Position numbers and translations under genes: made by a program
The notes under the pieces: generated by a model
Databases searched by the model: none
What the model was told of the DNA's origin: nothing
The model's input: only the letters and a program-made list of their open reading frames with translations
Assembly (NCBI RefSeq): GCF_021462225.1
Contig: NC_061812.1
Location: forward strand, 38,241,175 to 38,305,174
Direction of reading: 5' to 3'
DNA: 64,000 bases
Source of the DNA: Girardinichthys multiradiatus
Lineage: Eukaryota > Chordata > Actinopteri > Cyprinodontiformes > Goodeidae
Part shown: positions 46,146 to 56,640 of the stretch, piece by piece
Layout of the letters: each line of letters opens with the position of its first letter
Position numbering within the stretch: the stretch's first letter is position 1

Positions 46146-46896
46146 CACCATCCACTTTACTACTGGACTGGAACACTGTTGCGTTCAGGAGTGCCTTAAT
46201 TCCTCATGGCATAGATTTAACAAGGAAACATTCCTCAGAGATTTTGGTACACGTTGACATAATACCATCTCGCTGATGCTTCTGTTATATTGGCTGTACA
46301 TCTATGATGCACATCTCTTGTACCACATCCCAAAGGCACTTTACATGATGAATTATCCTGCTGGAAGTAGCCATCCGAAGATGGGTACACTGTGGTCATA
46401 AAGGTGTGGACATTGTCAGCAACAACACTTAGGTAGGCTGTGGTGATTAAATGACCCTCAGTTGGTACTAAGGGGCCCAAAGCGTTCCAAGAAAATATCC
46501 TCCACCTCATTGCTGTACACCTCCAGCAGCAGCCTCAACCATTGATACAAGGTAGGATGGATATATGTTATCATGTTTTTATACCAATTTCTGATCCTAC
46601 CATCTGAAAGTTGCAGCTGAAATCGAGACTCAGACAAGGGAATGTTTTTCCAATTTGCTATTGTCCAATTCTGGACAATGTGGAAATTATAGCCTTAGTT
46701 TCATATTCTTTTCTTCAAAGACACTTAAATCCCCTTTCTTCCCCACTCTGGCGCTTAGTTTGAACTTCAGCAGGTTGTCTTCACCACATGTAGATGCCCA
46801 AATGCAAGAGTTGCTGAGGTGATGGTCTAATTTGCTATTTGTGTTGACAAGCATTTCAAAAAAGTGTACAGAATAAAAAGGCCAACAAGTGTATGT
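46146..46896 (-). mobile_element. Degenerate Tc1-like transposon, internally deleted
   Basis: Starts near actcaccatccactttacta, which resembles the actcaccggccactttattaggtac terminus of a teleost Tc1-like family. Its opposite end (agaataaaaaggccaacaagtg, 46870-46892) is the inverted match. Internal strings gtcagcaacaacacttaggtagg and ggtactaaggggcccaaagc are family landmarks. The region around 46720 joins the ends of a large internal deletion. Confidence 0.75.
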
Positions 46897-47587
46897 TTAG
46901 ATGCAAAAAGTCAGAAACAATCAAAAGGTAAAAAGCAGAAAACATATTGTCTATGGTCGACGGAAACAAGTTAAATTCTGCTTTGTGATAAAATGCAGCT
47001 CAGTCACAACACAGCAATTGAACAAACGTTTGCTAGATTTGTTTAATTCCTTAATACAATGCCCACTTTGAACAGGGGCTTCAAGTTAGCACTAGAACAA
47101 CCAGTATTTCTATTGTGTAAGAAAGCCAATAAAGTCATGCTCTCAATGAAAGACAGATATATCAATGGGAATCTAATTTGGTGAGCCTCAGTTCTGTCAC
47201 AACAAGAAAAATTTTTGCCAGATCAAATCTATTCTTATTGAGGCCACATATCATGAAAGAGAATGATGTAAACACAAGATGAGGGAACAGAGGGTCCTGA
47301 AGTCAAAGAATGAGGTGAACCGAAACAGATGGAAGAAGAGAGATGGAGAAGAAAAGGAACGGAGAGAAGTGATGGGAGGTGGTGCTGCCATTGCATTCTA
47401 TTGAAGGGTAGGATTGTCCTGCCAAGGAGGGATAAGAGGGAAATAATTATCTGGCCTGCTGAAGCATGACAGTCCCTTCTTGGGTCTGCTGAGAGACAGA
47501 CTGTGCATTATGTCAAAGATTGGCCATGTCACTGGAAGCGACCACTTTTGACAGACAGCAGCATCTGAAGTTTCACTCCGAGATATA

Positions 47588-47795
47588 CGGTGCCTTGCGA
47601 AAGTACTCGGACCCCTTGAACTGGTCAACCTCTTGCCACATTTCAGGCTTCAAACAAATTTTTTGTGAAGAATCAACAACAAGTGGGACACATTTGTGAA
47701 GTGGAATGAAATTTATTGGATGTGTCAAACTTTTGTAACAAATAAAAAACTGAAAAGTGGGGCGTGCAATATTATTCGGCCCCCTTGCGTTAATA
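47588..47795 (+). repeat. Left terminal inverted repeat of the Tc1-like element
   Basis: Pairs with about 48980-49180 on the opposite strand. Inside it, acttgttgttgattcttcac-type sequence (as read on the right arm) is shared by both arms with few mismatches, which suggests recent origin. Confidence 0.85.
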
Positions 47796-48804
47796 CTTTG
47801 TAGCGCCACCCTTTGCTGCAATTACAGCTGCAAGTCTCTTGGGGTATGTCTCTATCAATTTTGCACATCGAGAGACTGAAATTCTTGCCCATTCTTCCTT
47901 GCAAAACAGCTCGAGCTCAGTGAGGTTGGATGGAGAGCATTCGTGAACAGCAGTCTTCAGCTCTTTCCACAGATTCTCGATTGGATTCAGGTCTGGACTT
48001 TGACTTGGCCATTCCAACACCTGGATACGTTTATTTGTGAACCATTCCATTGTAGATTTGGCTTTATGTTTTGGATCATTGTCTTGTTGGAAGATAAATC
48101 TCCGTCCCAGTCTCAGGTCTCTTGCAGACTCCAACAGGTTTTCTTCCAGAATGGTCCTGTATTTGGCCCCATCCATCTTCCCATCAATTTTGACCATCTT
48201 CTCTGTCCCTGCTGACAAAAAGCAGGCCCAAACCATGATGCTGCCACCACCATGTTTGACAGTGGGGATGGTGTGTTCAGGGTGATGAGCTGAGTTGCTT
48301 TTACGCCAAACATATTGTTTTGCATTGTGGCCAAACAGTTCGATTTTGGTTTCATCTGACCAGAGCACCTTCTTCCACATGTTTGGTGTGTCTCCCAGGT
48401 GGCTTGTGGCAAACTTTAAATTAGACTTTTTATGGATATCTTTGAGAAATGGCTTTCTTCTTGCCACTCTTCCATAAAGACCAGATATGTGCAGTGTACG
48501 AATGATTGTTGTCCTATGGACAGACTCTCCCACCTCAGCTGTAGATCTCTGCAGTTCATCCAGAGTGATCATGGGTCTCTTGGCTGCATCTCTGATCAGT
48601 CTTCTCCTTGTTCGAGATAAAAGTTTAGAGGGACGGTCTTGGTAGATTTGCAGTGGTCTGATACTCCTTCCATTTCAATATGATTGCTTGCACAGTGCTC
48701 CTTGGGATGTTTAAAGCTTGGGAAATCTTTTTGTATCCAAATCCAACTTTAAACTTCTCCACAACAGTATCTCAGACCTGCCTGGTGTGTTCCTTGGTCT
48801 TCAT
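47790..48804 (-). pseudogene. Nearly intact Tc1 transposase (DD34E)
   Basis: The enzyme would excise and reinsert its element at TA sites. An ATG at 48804-48802 starts MKTKEHTRQV, then a TGA at 48774-48772 replaces codon 11. After this the helix-turn-helix part is clear (FGYKKISQALNI, then KWKEYQTTANLPRP). A one-base shift lies near 48624-48634. From 48572 a single open frame of 260 residues holds the catalytic domain: WSDETKIELFG (first D), VKHGGGSIMVWACF, FIFQQDNDPKHKAKS (second D) and SPDLNPIENLW (E). There are exactly 34 residues between the second D and the E, and the frame ends ATKY and stop. All three catalytic residues are present. Two lesions mean that this copy cannot encode a full-length protein as sequenced. 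Confidence 0.9.
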
Positions 48805-48979
48805 GATGCTCTCTGCGCTTTGAACAGAACCCTGAGAATATCACAGAGCAGGTGCATTTATACGGAGACTTGATTACACACAGGTGGATTCTATTTATCA
48901 TCATCAGTCATTTGGGACAACATTGGATCATTCAGAGATCCTCACTGAACGTCTGGAGTGAGATTGTTGCACTGAAAGT

Positions 48980-49180
48980 AAAGGGGCCGAATAATATTGC
49001 ACGCACCACTTTCCAGTTTTTGATTTGTTAAAAACGTTTGACACATCCAATAAATTTCATTCCACTTCACGATTGTGTCCCACTTGTTGTTGATTCTTCA
49101 CAAAAAATTTATGTTTGAAGCCTGAAATGTGGCAAGAGGTTGACCAGTTCAAGGGGGCCGAGTACTTTCGCAAGGCACTG
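48980..49180 (-). repeat. Right terminal inverted repeat of the Tc1-like element
   Basis: Reverse-complement partner of 47588-47795, ending gcaaggcactg next to TA. Confidence 0.85.
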
Positions 49181-50514
49181 TAAAAGCTTCTATAAACTGG
49201 TACCTGGATACCCGTCTGATCCATGCAGGTTGGACACCGGGTTCTTTACACGTTCTTTCTTCAAATTTCCATTCTTTTTAAGACCTAAATATATAGATTT
49301 TTTCTCTTTTGCTTTATAACAATTTCATTTGATCAACACAACCGTCACCTTGAACTGACCGACTAGAAGTCGTATCTCTTTGTTTTACAAATCCTTAAAG
49401 GCCTCTTTTGCTGTTTTTTTATTTTTATTTTTGCATATGGACCAACTTATACTAGCTAGATTTCAAATTCTGTAGTACTTGTACATGTCAAATATGGATT
49501 GGGATGTACTACAATATATGCAAATTCTATAACTAAAGCAGTTTGGCATTTTAACAAACCTCACAGGTCCAGCTTAACCTGAAATGGAAGGTGTTTAAAG
49601 GAGAAGAAAAAATGAAGAAAAAGAAAAAAAAAACAGAAAAAGAAAAAGAAAAGAGGAGAGAAGTTCAAAAATCAAAATACAGATGAGGTTAAATCTTAAA
49701 ATCAAGGAGTGAAGCGGCTAATCAAAGATAAAGCACGTCATTTAAATATAAATTAATGCACAGTATATCCCTTTTAAAATTATTAGCATTGTTACACTAA
49801 AAAACTAAAGATGAGCTTAAGTCTGGGAAATCTACTATTTTTCCATACCTATCCAGACCTGGAAGATTGTTCAAGAAAATCTTATACCGATACTAATATT
49901 TTCCACAATTTGGAGCAGCCCTGTGGACACAAGATTTCTTGTGGAGGACATATAAGTAATCAATGAACTCAGTTAAATGTCCACATAGGCTTTGACTGAC
50001 TGATACCGGTTTCCAGTTTTTCTTTGCAGTCTGACGCGATCATTGTGGTTTTGGCAAGTTCAGATTCTCTTTATAAGAAGTACAACACATCCAAAATGAT
50101 TTGTGTAAACTTTGTTTAAATTAAATTAAAAACAATAAAATGGAACAAACATCTAACAGATAATGATCGGGTTTTAACATGATCCCTATTTTATGTATTA
50201 AAGCTCGTGTCCCTCAACTTTATATAAATATTATGACACTTAAGACAAAGGCAATAACTAGACATGACGTTTGTGAATGTCTAAAGACTGAACAGAATTT
50301 GGTTTTCATCTGTGAAGCATTTATTGAACAGGAAAATTATATAAGATAGTGTTTAACCTGCCGATAACTTTTTAGAAACAAGGTAAATGTTGCTGACTGA
50401 TTTATCATACTCAATGTCTGATATGTCTGCTCCCTAGCATAATGAGATAGGAGGAAGATATTTTAATGCAAAGATGGACAAAAATGTGTGACATAAGCTC
50501 TTCCAGTTATGCGC
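49181..50514. other. Intronic stretch with A/G-rich low-complexity tract
   Basis: No exon is seen. 49597-49660 is an A/G-rich tract (aagaaaaagaaaaagaaaag-like), likely decayed poly(A)/GA simple sequence. Confidence 0.5.
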
Positions 50515-50830
50515 AAAATTATTTATACCCCTGACAGATTTAGATTTAAAGAAATCTTAACATTGTACCAACATGTTTCTTCTTTTTGGAAGTAGTCTTA
50601 ATGTTTTGGATTGAAAAAGCCAGCCTCCCTACTTTATGCTGATAGAGAATCTGTGGAGGGAGCTAAACATTAGGGCGATGGCAAGAAGGCTTTCCAAACG
50701 TAAGGACTAGGAACTCATCACCAAAGATAAATCATCAAAATACCAGGAAACATGCAAAAATCTGGCGAGCCATTAGAAGAAGGGCTTAATTGCTTTTTCA
50801 CTGATTGCAGAGAAGAGTATAGAAAATAGC
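50515..50830 (+). mobile_element. Degenerate Tc1-like relic
   Basis: The left part caaaattatttatacccctg (50515) resembles the terminus of a teleost Tc1 family whose ends read caaaattattcataccc. After a deletion, atagagaatctgtggaggga (50642) corresponds to the IENLWREL segment of the transposase and is followed by a decayed C-terminal region. Confidence 0.55.
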
Positions 50831-53800
50831 TGATATGCCATTTCTCGAATTAAATGTAAGTAAAAAGAGACAAATTATTATTTTTTTCTTCTTAGTCGAA
50901 TGAAAATAATTTGAAATATCCATCTGGCAGGTGTATGAATCATTTTTTCCCTAAGTCTTCAACAACACCTTTTTTCATTAATAACAATCAACTTTCATGC
51001 TCATACATCCAAAACTTTGAGCATACACACATCTGCCTGTCTGTGTTTTATAAGCTCTCATTCACATTTAAACGCATCACCTCTGTGAGTCAATTTTTTT
51101 CCTTCCCAGTACGGCCAATAGAAACCGATTAGGGGCAGAAATGGCATTTCTTCCAGCCATAGGAGGCTGTGTGGTAGGGTGAAGAAAGGGGGGATAGACT
51201 GAGAAAGGGCGACATCCGGTAGATCAGGGAATAGATCCTGGAGATGGCCTTTACTTAAAAATGTGTTGGGAGAAAGTAGTAAGGTCAAAGGCTGTGACAT
51301 TTTCACTATGGCTGTGTTTAACCAGCCTTTCTAACCTTCTTATCTGAAAAAAGGAATAAGGGAGGCCTTTCTCCACTTCTATTGAGTTGGCTATTGCCCA
51401 CGGAGGCTTTGCAGAAGTTAAGCTATGCCCTTGCATGCAGGACAAGTCGTGCAGAATGTTTCACCTTGCTTAAAAAGCCTTTAAAAGCAAGAGATAATCA
51501 ACATCACAGATTTCTACAGGTGGATGGGCTAGGACCAAGGCTCCAAAACAAACAAAAAAAAAAGGAAAAAAATTAAATGGCCAAATTAGAAGCAAGACAC
51601 ACATTGTAATTTCATGGCCACTAATGATTATGATTTGGGTATAATGACAGGTTTGGACCAAATGGGATCAGATCTATTCCAGTCCACACCAGTTGGTGTT
51701 GACAGTTGAGAGATAAAAAACCTCACAGCATGTGGTGTTTAATGTTTGTAATCATTTGCCTTCTGATTCAGTAACTGCCAGGCTTCCCTATTAAAATTAT
51801 TCTAAACATGTTTGACAGGTGGGAGAGGCACAAATAATACTAATGAGAGTAAAAAAAAAACTGTTATATGGGAAGTAAACAAGAACGTGTCAATGTGTCC
51901 TTACTGAAATGATTTTACATGGTTTCTGTTTTCCTTTTTTTCCCTCCAAAGATAATTCTTTGATTTGTTTCCCTTTAAAAACGCAAGACGAACCAGTAAA
52001 AACCCTTTAATGGATCTCACTTCTTTTTGCTGCTCTACCGCAACAGTTTGTAATCACTTGAGAATTGTCAGGTTGCTTTGTGACATTGTTTCTCCCTGTA
52101 TTTACTTTTATTTGATATGTGAGACTTTTTTCGAGACAGAAAAAGATCTGTTAGTGTTGGTGAAAATGGGCTCTTACTCGCTCTGTGAGGTGAATAGCGC
52201 ATAGCTCATACAATGCAAAAAAGAATAAATTTGCACTACCCCCAGATGCTTTTTAGTGACTTGGAAATCCAGATGAATTACATTAGTCAATGGAAAAAAT
52301 CTACTAAAATGGATTTCTATGCAGACCCAGTGTTATCCTCTTAATTTGCAGCATAGACTAGTTGAAAAAGTAAAAATTCAAAAAACTGTTCAAGATCAGG
52401 GGCTTGACCGTTTCCCATCCATGAATAATTCAGTATACTATTATAACAGTTAATCGGTATTTTCTTCTTAATGTTTGAAAGGTTATAGATGATGATGCTA
52501 AGAAAAAGCTCGCCGCTTGTTTTCCTCTCTTGTATGGACCCCAAAAATAGCCATAATCTTTATGTGAATTACAAAATAGCTGGACCTGAAAAATCAAAGT
52601 TGAAACTGAGTTTCAAGTTTTAGTCTTGAACAAACAAAACAAACAAAACGGTGAAGGTCTCCTTCAGTTTAAATAATGATTTAATTGGTGAGTTAGTTCC
52701 TCAAACTCTGAGGCCATGGCCCTCACCTGGGAAAAGGAGGACTGGCCTTTCCAGGTTGGGGGTCAGTATTTGCCTGAAGCAGAGGTGTACAGAAACAATG
52801 ATGTAGTTAAATATTTTCCTGATATTCTGCCCTCTAAATACATAAATGTGTCATCTTTTTGTTTGTAAAAATGTGTTTAATGCTATCTGATTCCTTTTAA
52901 CTATTGTATCATTGTCTTATCTCCAGCATTTACAATTATATTTGAGTAAATATAAAGTGCTCAAAGTTAGAGGGCAAATCTCACCAAATAGTGCAAGTTT
53001 CATAAGACCAAAGTGCTAATAAGATTAGATTTCACACATACACACATTGCACAAAGTTTGAATTGGAGATAGAAAACAGACATGTTATTTTGGAGAAGCT
53101 GGACCAGTTTGTCGTTAAAAGGTTTCATGGACCTGTTAACTTACCCTGAGGTATGTTAACAGGTAGGCTTAGGTAGTCCCTAATGCAGGTGCTCAGCATA
53201 CCAGATCACCACTGGATCCCCGTTTGGGGTGCTTATCTATACCCTGACACATAGGGCTCTACAGGACTTATAAAGACAATTACTGTCCAAAAAAAAAAAA
53301 GGGTAGCCTTTTTATCTTGATAGCTGCACATATTATGAATTTTGATTTAAAAAACAATGTTGTATATAAATGTATATTTTGCCTAAAAAAGAAGAACTTA
53401 CATTTTCTTTGATTTGAAAAAAATCCTAGAGCAATTTCCAAATTAGCAGGTCATTAGATATACAGTAATATGCTGAGGTTATAATCCCTTAATCCCTGCA
53501 TAATTATTTTCCTTTACAATTTTATTGGGAATTTGGCTGCCTTTTGACCAATTCTCTGTATCGGACCACGACTGCATGTTATGCCAAATGACCAAAAGTA
53601 AGAGAAAATAAGACGTCACAGGGCAGAAAAATTTTTGTATTTCAAATGATTTCCTGATACCCAGTCAACAGGTTTACATTACAAGCAAGTTCTTAAAAAT
53701 CCTTGTTTTGGTCACCAAAAACTCCTGCATTTCCATGTGAACGTCAGGTGCAAACACCAGAAAATCTCCATTTTTCAAAATATCGATATCAGTGTGGAGT

Positions 53801-55129
53801 TTCTTAAAAGCCTCAAGAACTTTGGTTGTTGTAAAGCAAACTAAATTGGACCACAGAGTTATTTTTAGATTGTAGTTTTCACTATCATTGGATTTTATGA
53901 CAAATGGAGTTTAAATGATTGTATTATATAGCTGTATAGCTTTCTTTACATTATCAGACACCCTTTGATAACCTTTTTTGCTTGCTTTTATAAAATATTT
54001 GGACATAAATATGTAATGCCACTTGCAACAATACTAAACAATTCAAGTAATACAACTGAACCCGTAAACATTGGGAAAAAAACTTTTATAGAATGTAATA
54101 AAAAAAAAAAGAACATTTAATAATAAAAATGCAATATTTAGTAAAGAATACATTAGGATGCTTCAGGATTTATTCCAAGGTAATTTATTCAATACTAAGC
54201 ATTAGAGTAGACTTCCCCTTTTCAAATCTTAGATATTTATACATTTGCTGCGCACCTGACTGTTGCAGCGGGAGTGAACACAAGGGTGAGGTCCAGCGAG
54301 CAGTCTGAGGCCTTCAGGATGAAAGTTGTAGAAACCTATGAGTGGTGTACGGGATTTAAAAAGGTCTCTAGATAATTTAAATTCAGACATTTTTTCTGTA
54401 TGAAATTAAGAATAGGTGCCAACATGAGAAGGTCTCCACAAACCCTAAATGTCATCACAAGAACCTACAACAGACTTTTGCTACTGTTCATATGAAGGTG
54501 CATGCGAGCAAAATCAGAAACAAACTGCACATTTGTGGAAGGTGCTCAGGATTTAACCATTGCTCTCTAAGAAAAACACAAAGGGCGGAGTAATGTTTGC
54601 CAGAGAGAACATAGGCAAAGACCGGGTCTTCTTGAAAAATGTTTTTTGACTTGAAACATGCTGTACATAGAAGAAACCCCTCAAACATCTCAAAGCTGAA
54701 TGAGAGAAGAGGGGTAATTTTTCCTCAGACTGATGTCAGAGACTACTAAATGGCTGCAACGAGTGTCTTACTGAAGATTATTTCAACCAAAGGAAGAACA
54801 CTAACCATTAGAAGGTAGAATGTTCCAACTTGTTCCTCCATTAGAAAATTCTTTATTGTCGATACCCAGTTAAATGACTAAAACAATGTTAAAGTGTGTT
54901 GTTTATGTGTCATTAAATCACTTTCTTTTCCAGAGACAAATGAAAAATAAGATTAGAATTTAATATATGAAAATGTCTTAATAAACAACAGTGTCTCAGT
55001 TATCTTGCTTGACTTAATAGCAAAGGAATCCACTTGAAACACCTTGATATAGGCAAGGTGGGAGGAATAGAAATTACTTTTTCAATCACCCTCTGATACA
55101 CGATAAGATTCATGGTGGATTGTATGACA
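50831..55129. other. Intronic stretch, mostly unassigned
   Basis: No exon is seen. It contains a LINE fragment (52695-52800) and, at about 54270-54850, a decayed sequence with transposase-like wording that I could not assign. A-rich runs occur near 51546-51570, 53290-53300 and 54101-54110. Confidence 0.4.
52695..52800 (+). mobile_element. Short LINE reverse-transcriptase fragment
   Basis: tcctcaaactctgaggccat, a ggccctcacctgggaaaagg segment and gcctttccaggttgggggtc parallel a string seen in many fish LINE open frames (actctgaggccatggttctc..ggaaaagggtgga). About 105 bases remain, damaged. Confidence 0.5.
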
Positions 55130-55250
55130 GTGAAGTGGCCAAGTCCTGCTGCAGCATATCATATCTGGACGGTGTGAGCGTGGGAAAACAAAAGCAAATT
55201 CCTTGTTTGTGCACACAATCTTGGCCATTAAAGCTAATTCTGATTCCCAA
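55130..55250 (+). mobile_element. 5'-truncated LINE 3' end
   Basis: aaattccttgtttgtgcaca then cttggccattaaagctaatt and ctgattc reproduce, with substitutions, the 3' end of the LINE at 14786-17933 (its minus-strand sequence 14850-14786). Only the tail is present, as expected of 5'-truncated retrotransposition. The left edge is approximate. Confidence 0.7.
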
Positions 55251-55816
55251 ATTGATGAAAATTAAAAAGATTTATGAAAAAAACTAAAAAAGCTGATGAT
55301 ATGCATAATCTGCCATGGCTTTAAGTTTTACTAGTAATTAATGTCTCTGTACTGAATAGCTCCCTACCGACTTAGCTTTGTATTCTTCAGGAAATATAGA
55401 AAAATTATCTCCTGACTTCTGAACAAACCTTATTTCCTGACATGGACCCATTTGCACAACAACATATTAGCATTTTGAAAATTTTTATTGGCTTCTCAGA
55501 TTTTCTTTCCCTCAGAGTCTCATGTTCCGCTTCAGTACAAATGAATTGTCTTGTTCGGCTGACCACAGAGAACTAGAGGAGAGCAGGAGCTCACACTGCC
55601 ATGCTGCACTGTGTCTATTGACTGCCACTAAAGGGCTGTAGAAGATAGAAAGAAGGGAATAAATTGGGTGTTTTAACTGTTAGATCCAATTGTATAATAC
55701 CCACGCTGACTGAAGACCTCAGGACTGAAAGCTACAATACGTCTTGAGTTGTGGTATAGATTCTTAGTCAACCAGGGCATGACAATCCTAAAGTTAAGAA
55801 AGCAAGAAGGTAACTG

Positions 55817-56395
55817 GACTTCTTCTGTTGTTTCGTGAAGACATTTCACCTATCATCCTTCTTCAGTTCTGAACATCTTAGAAGCAGGTTTATAAGTAGT
55901 AGTCAGAACAAATACATTAATATGTAAGATAAGATCACTAATAGGGCAAATATGTCAATGGCCCCAACCCCTATTCATCACAATGTTAGGGTCATTGCTG
56001 TTTGGCAATCCAAACATGTCCCTAACAATACCATGTGAGTTGTTTTGGTCACATTTCACAAGGTGTGAATTGTGAATGTAAAACTGTTTGGGGAGACGAG
56101 TCAAGGATGCACTATAGGTGTAACAGTACGTCATCAGAACTCTGCAGCATTGAGTCCCACAGGTCCTCAAAGGAGGGACACGAAGCACAAGAAACACAAA
56201 CACATCAAGGAAGAAATTCAAACCTTTAAATACTGTAACTGGACGTTTGTTAAGGGCTATATTGGTATAACAAACAGTAGCTAGACAAAAACATTACCCA
56301 ACACGAAAGAGTAAATTGTTTGAGTCAAGAATCAAGAAGCTTTTAGGATGAGAGGTGAAACGTCTTCAAGAGACAAGAGGAGAATCCCAGGTTCC
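55817..56395. mobile_element. Inverted pair of a teleost repeat (possibly Penelope-like)
   Basis: 55817-55872 (tggacttcttctgttgtttcgtgaagacatttcacc-type) and 56325-56393 (ggatgagaggtgaaacgtct then tcaagagac) are inverted copies of a well-known fish repeat terminus. The consensus half is cttcttcagt next to aagacgtttcacctctcatcc. Between them lie about 450 bases without clear coding. Inverted terminal fragments are common in Penelope-like elements, but this class is an inference. Confidence 0.55.
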
Positions 56396-56640
56396 CCTGA
56401 GATTCCCCCCCTCTCTGGGGGGGTTAAGGTAGTCCCGCTGGTGGTTCTCCTGGGGTTCCTATGCTCTGGGGGGCATTTGGATGTCTATGGCTCGGATCTC
56501 CTCCGTATCTGTCCCGGGTCCAGGGGGGCGGGTCTTTGGCTCCTCACACTCACTATTGCATATTTTTATGGAGAAACCTTGTATACACAAGCACGTTCAC
56601 ACTCAGACTCACAGGTGTTTAGAATCAGGTGTTAACAGAT
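56395..56640 (+). repeat. GC-rich teleost interspersed repeat fragment
   Basis: A GC-rich stretch with ccaggggggcgggtctttgg (56520) followed by cacacaagcacgttcacac-like sequence and acaggtgtttagaatcaggt. It is much richer in G and C than the intron around it and resembles a recurrent fish repeat. The open frames here are by-products. Confidence 0.45.

Larger units (their letters stand above)
47588..49180 (-). mobile_element. Young-looking Tc1-like transposon (1593 bp)
   Basis: Complete element with TA duplications (47586-47587 and 49181-49182). The outer ends cggtgccttgcgaaagtact and agtactttcgcaaggcactg are inverted repeats. The inverted similarity runs about 200 bases inward, to the attattcggccccctt block near 47770 and aaggggccgaataatatt near 48980. 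It contains one transposase gene on the minus strand with only two visible lesions. This is the best-preserved DNA transposon in the window. Confidence 0.92.

Noticed and set aside
47943..48620. Plus-strand open frames over the young Tc1-like element
   Set aside because: Antisense shadows of the transposase; no independent similarity.
54270..54850. Possible further Tc1-like copy
   Set aside because: Only scattered resemblance to transposase wording and no terminal repeats found; left as unassigned.
56348..56635. Open frame of 95 residues in GC-rich sequence
   Set aside because: Lies in an interspersed repeat fragment and has no domain.
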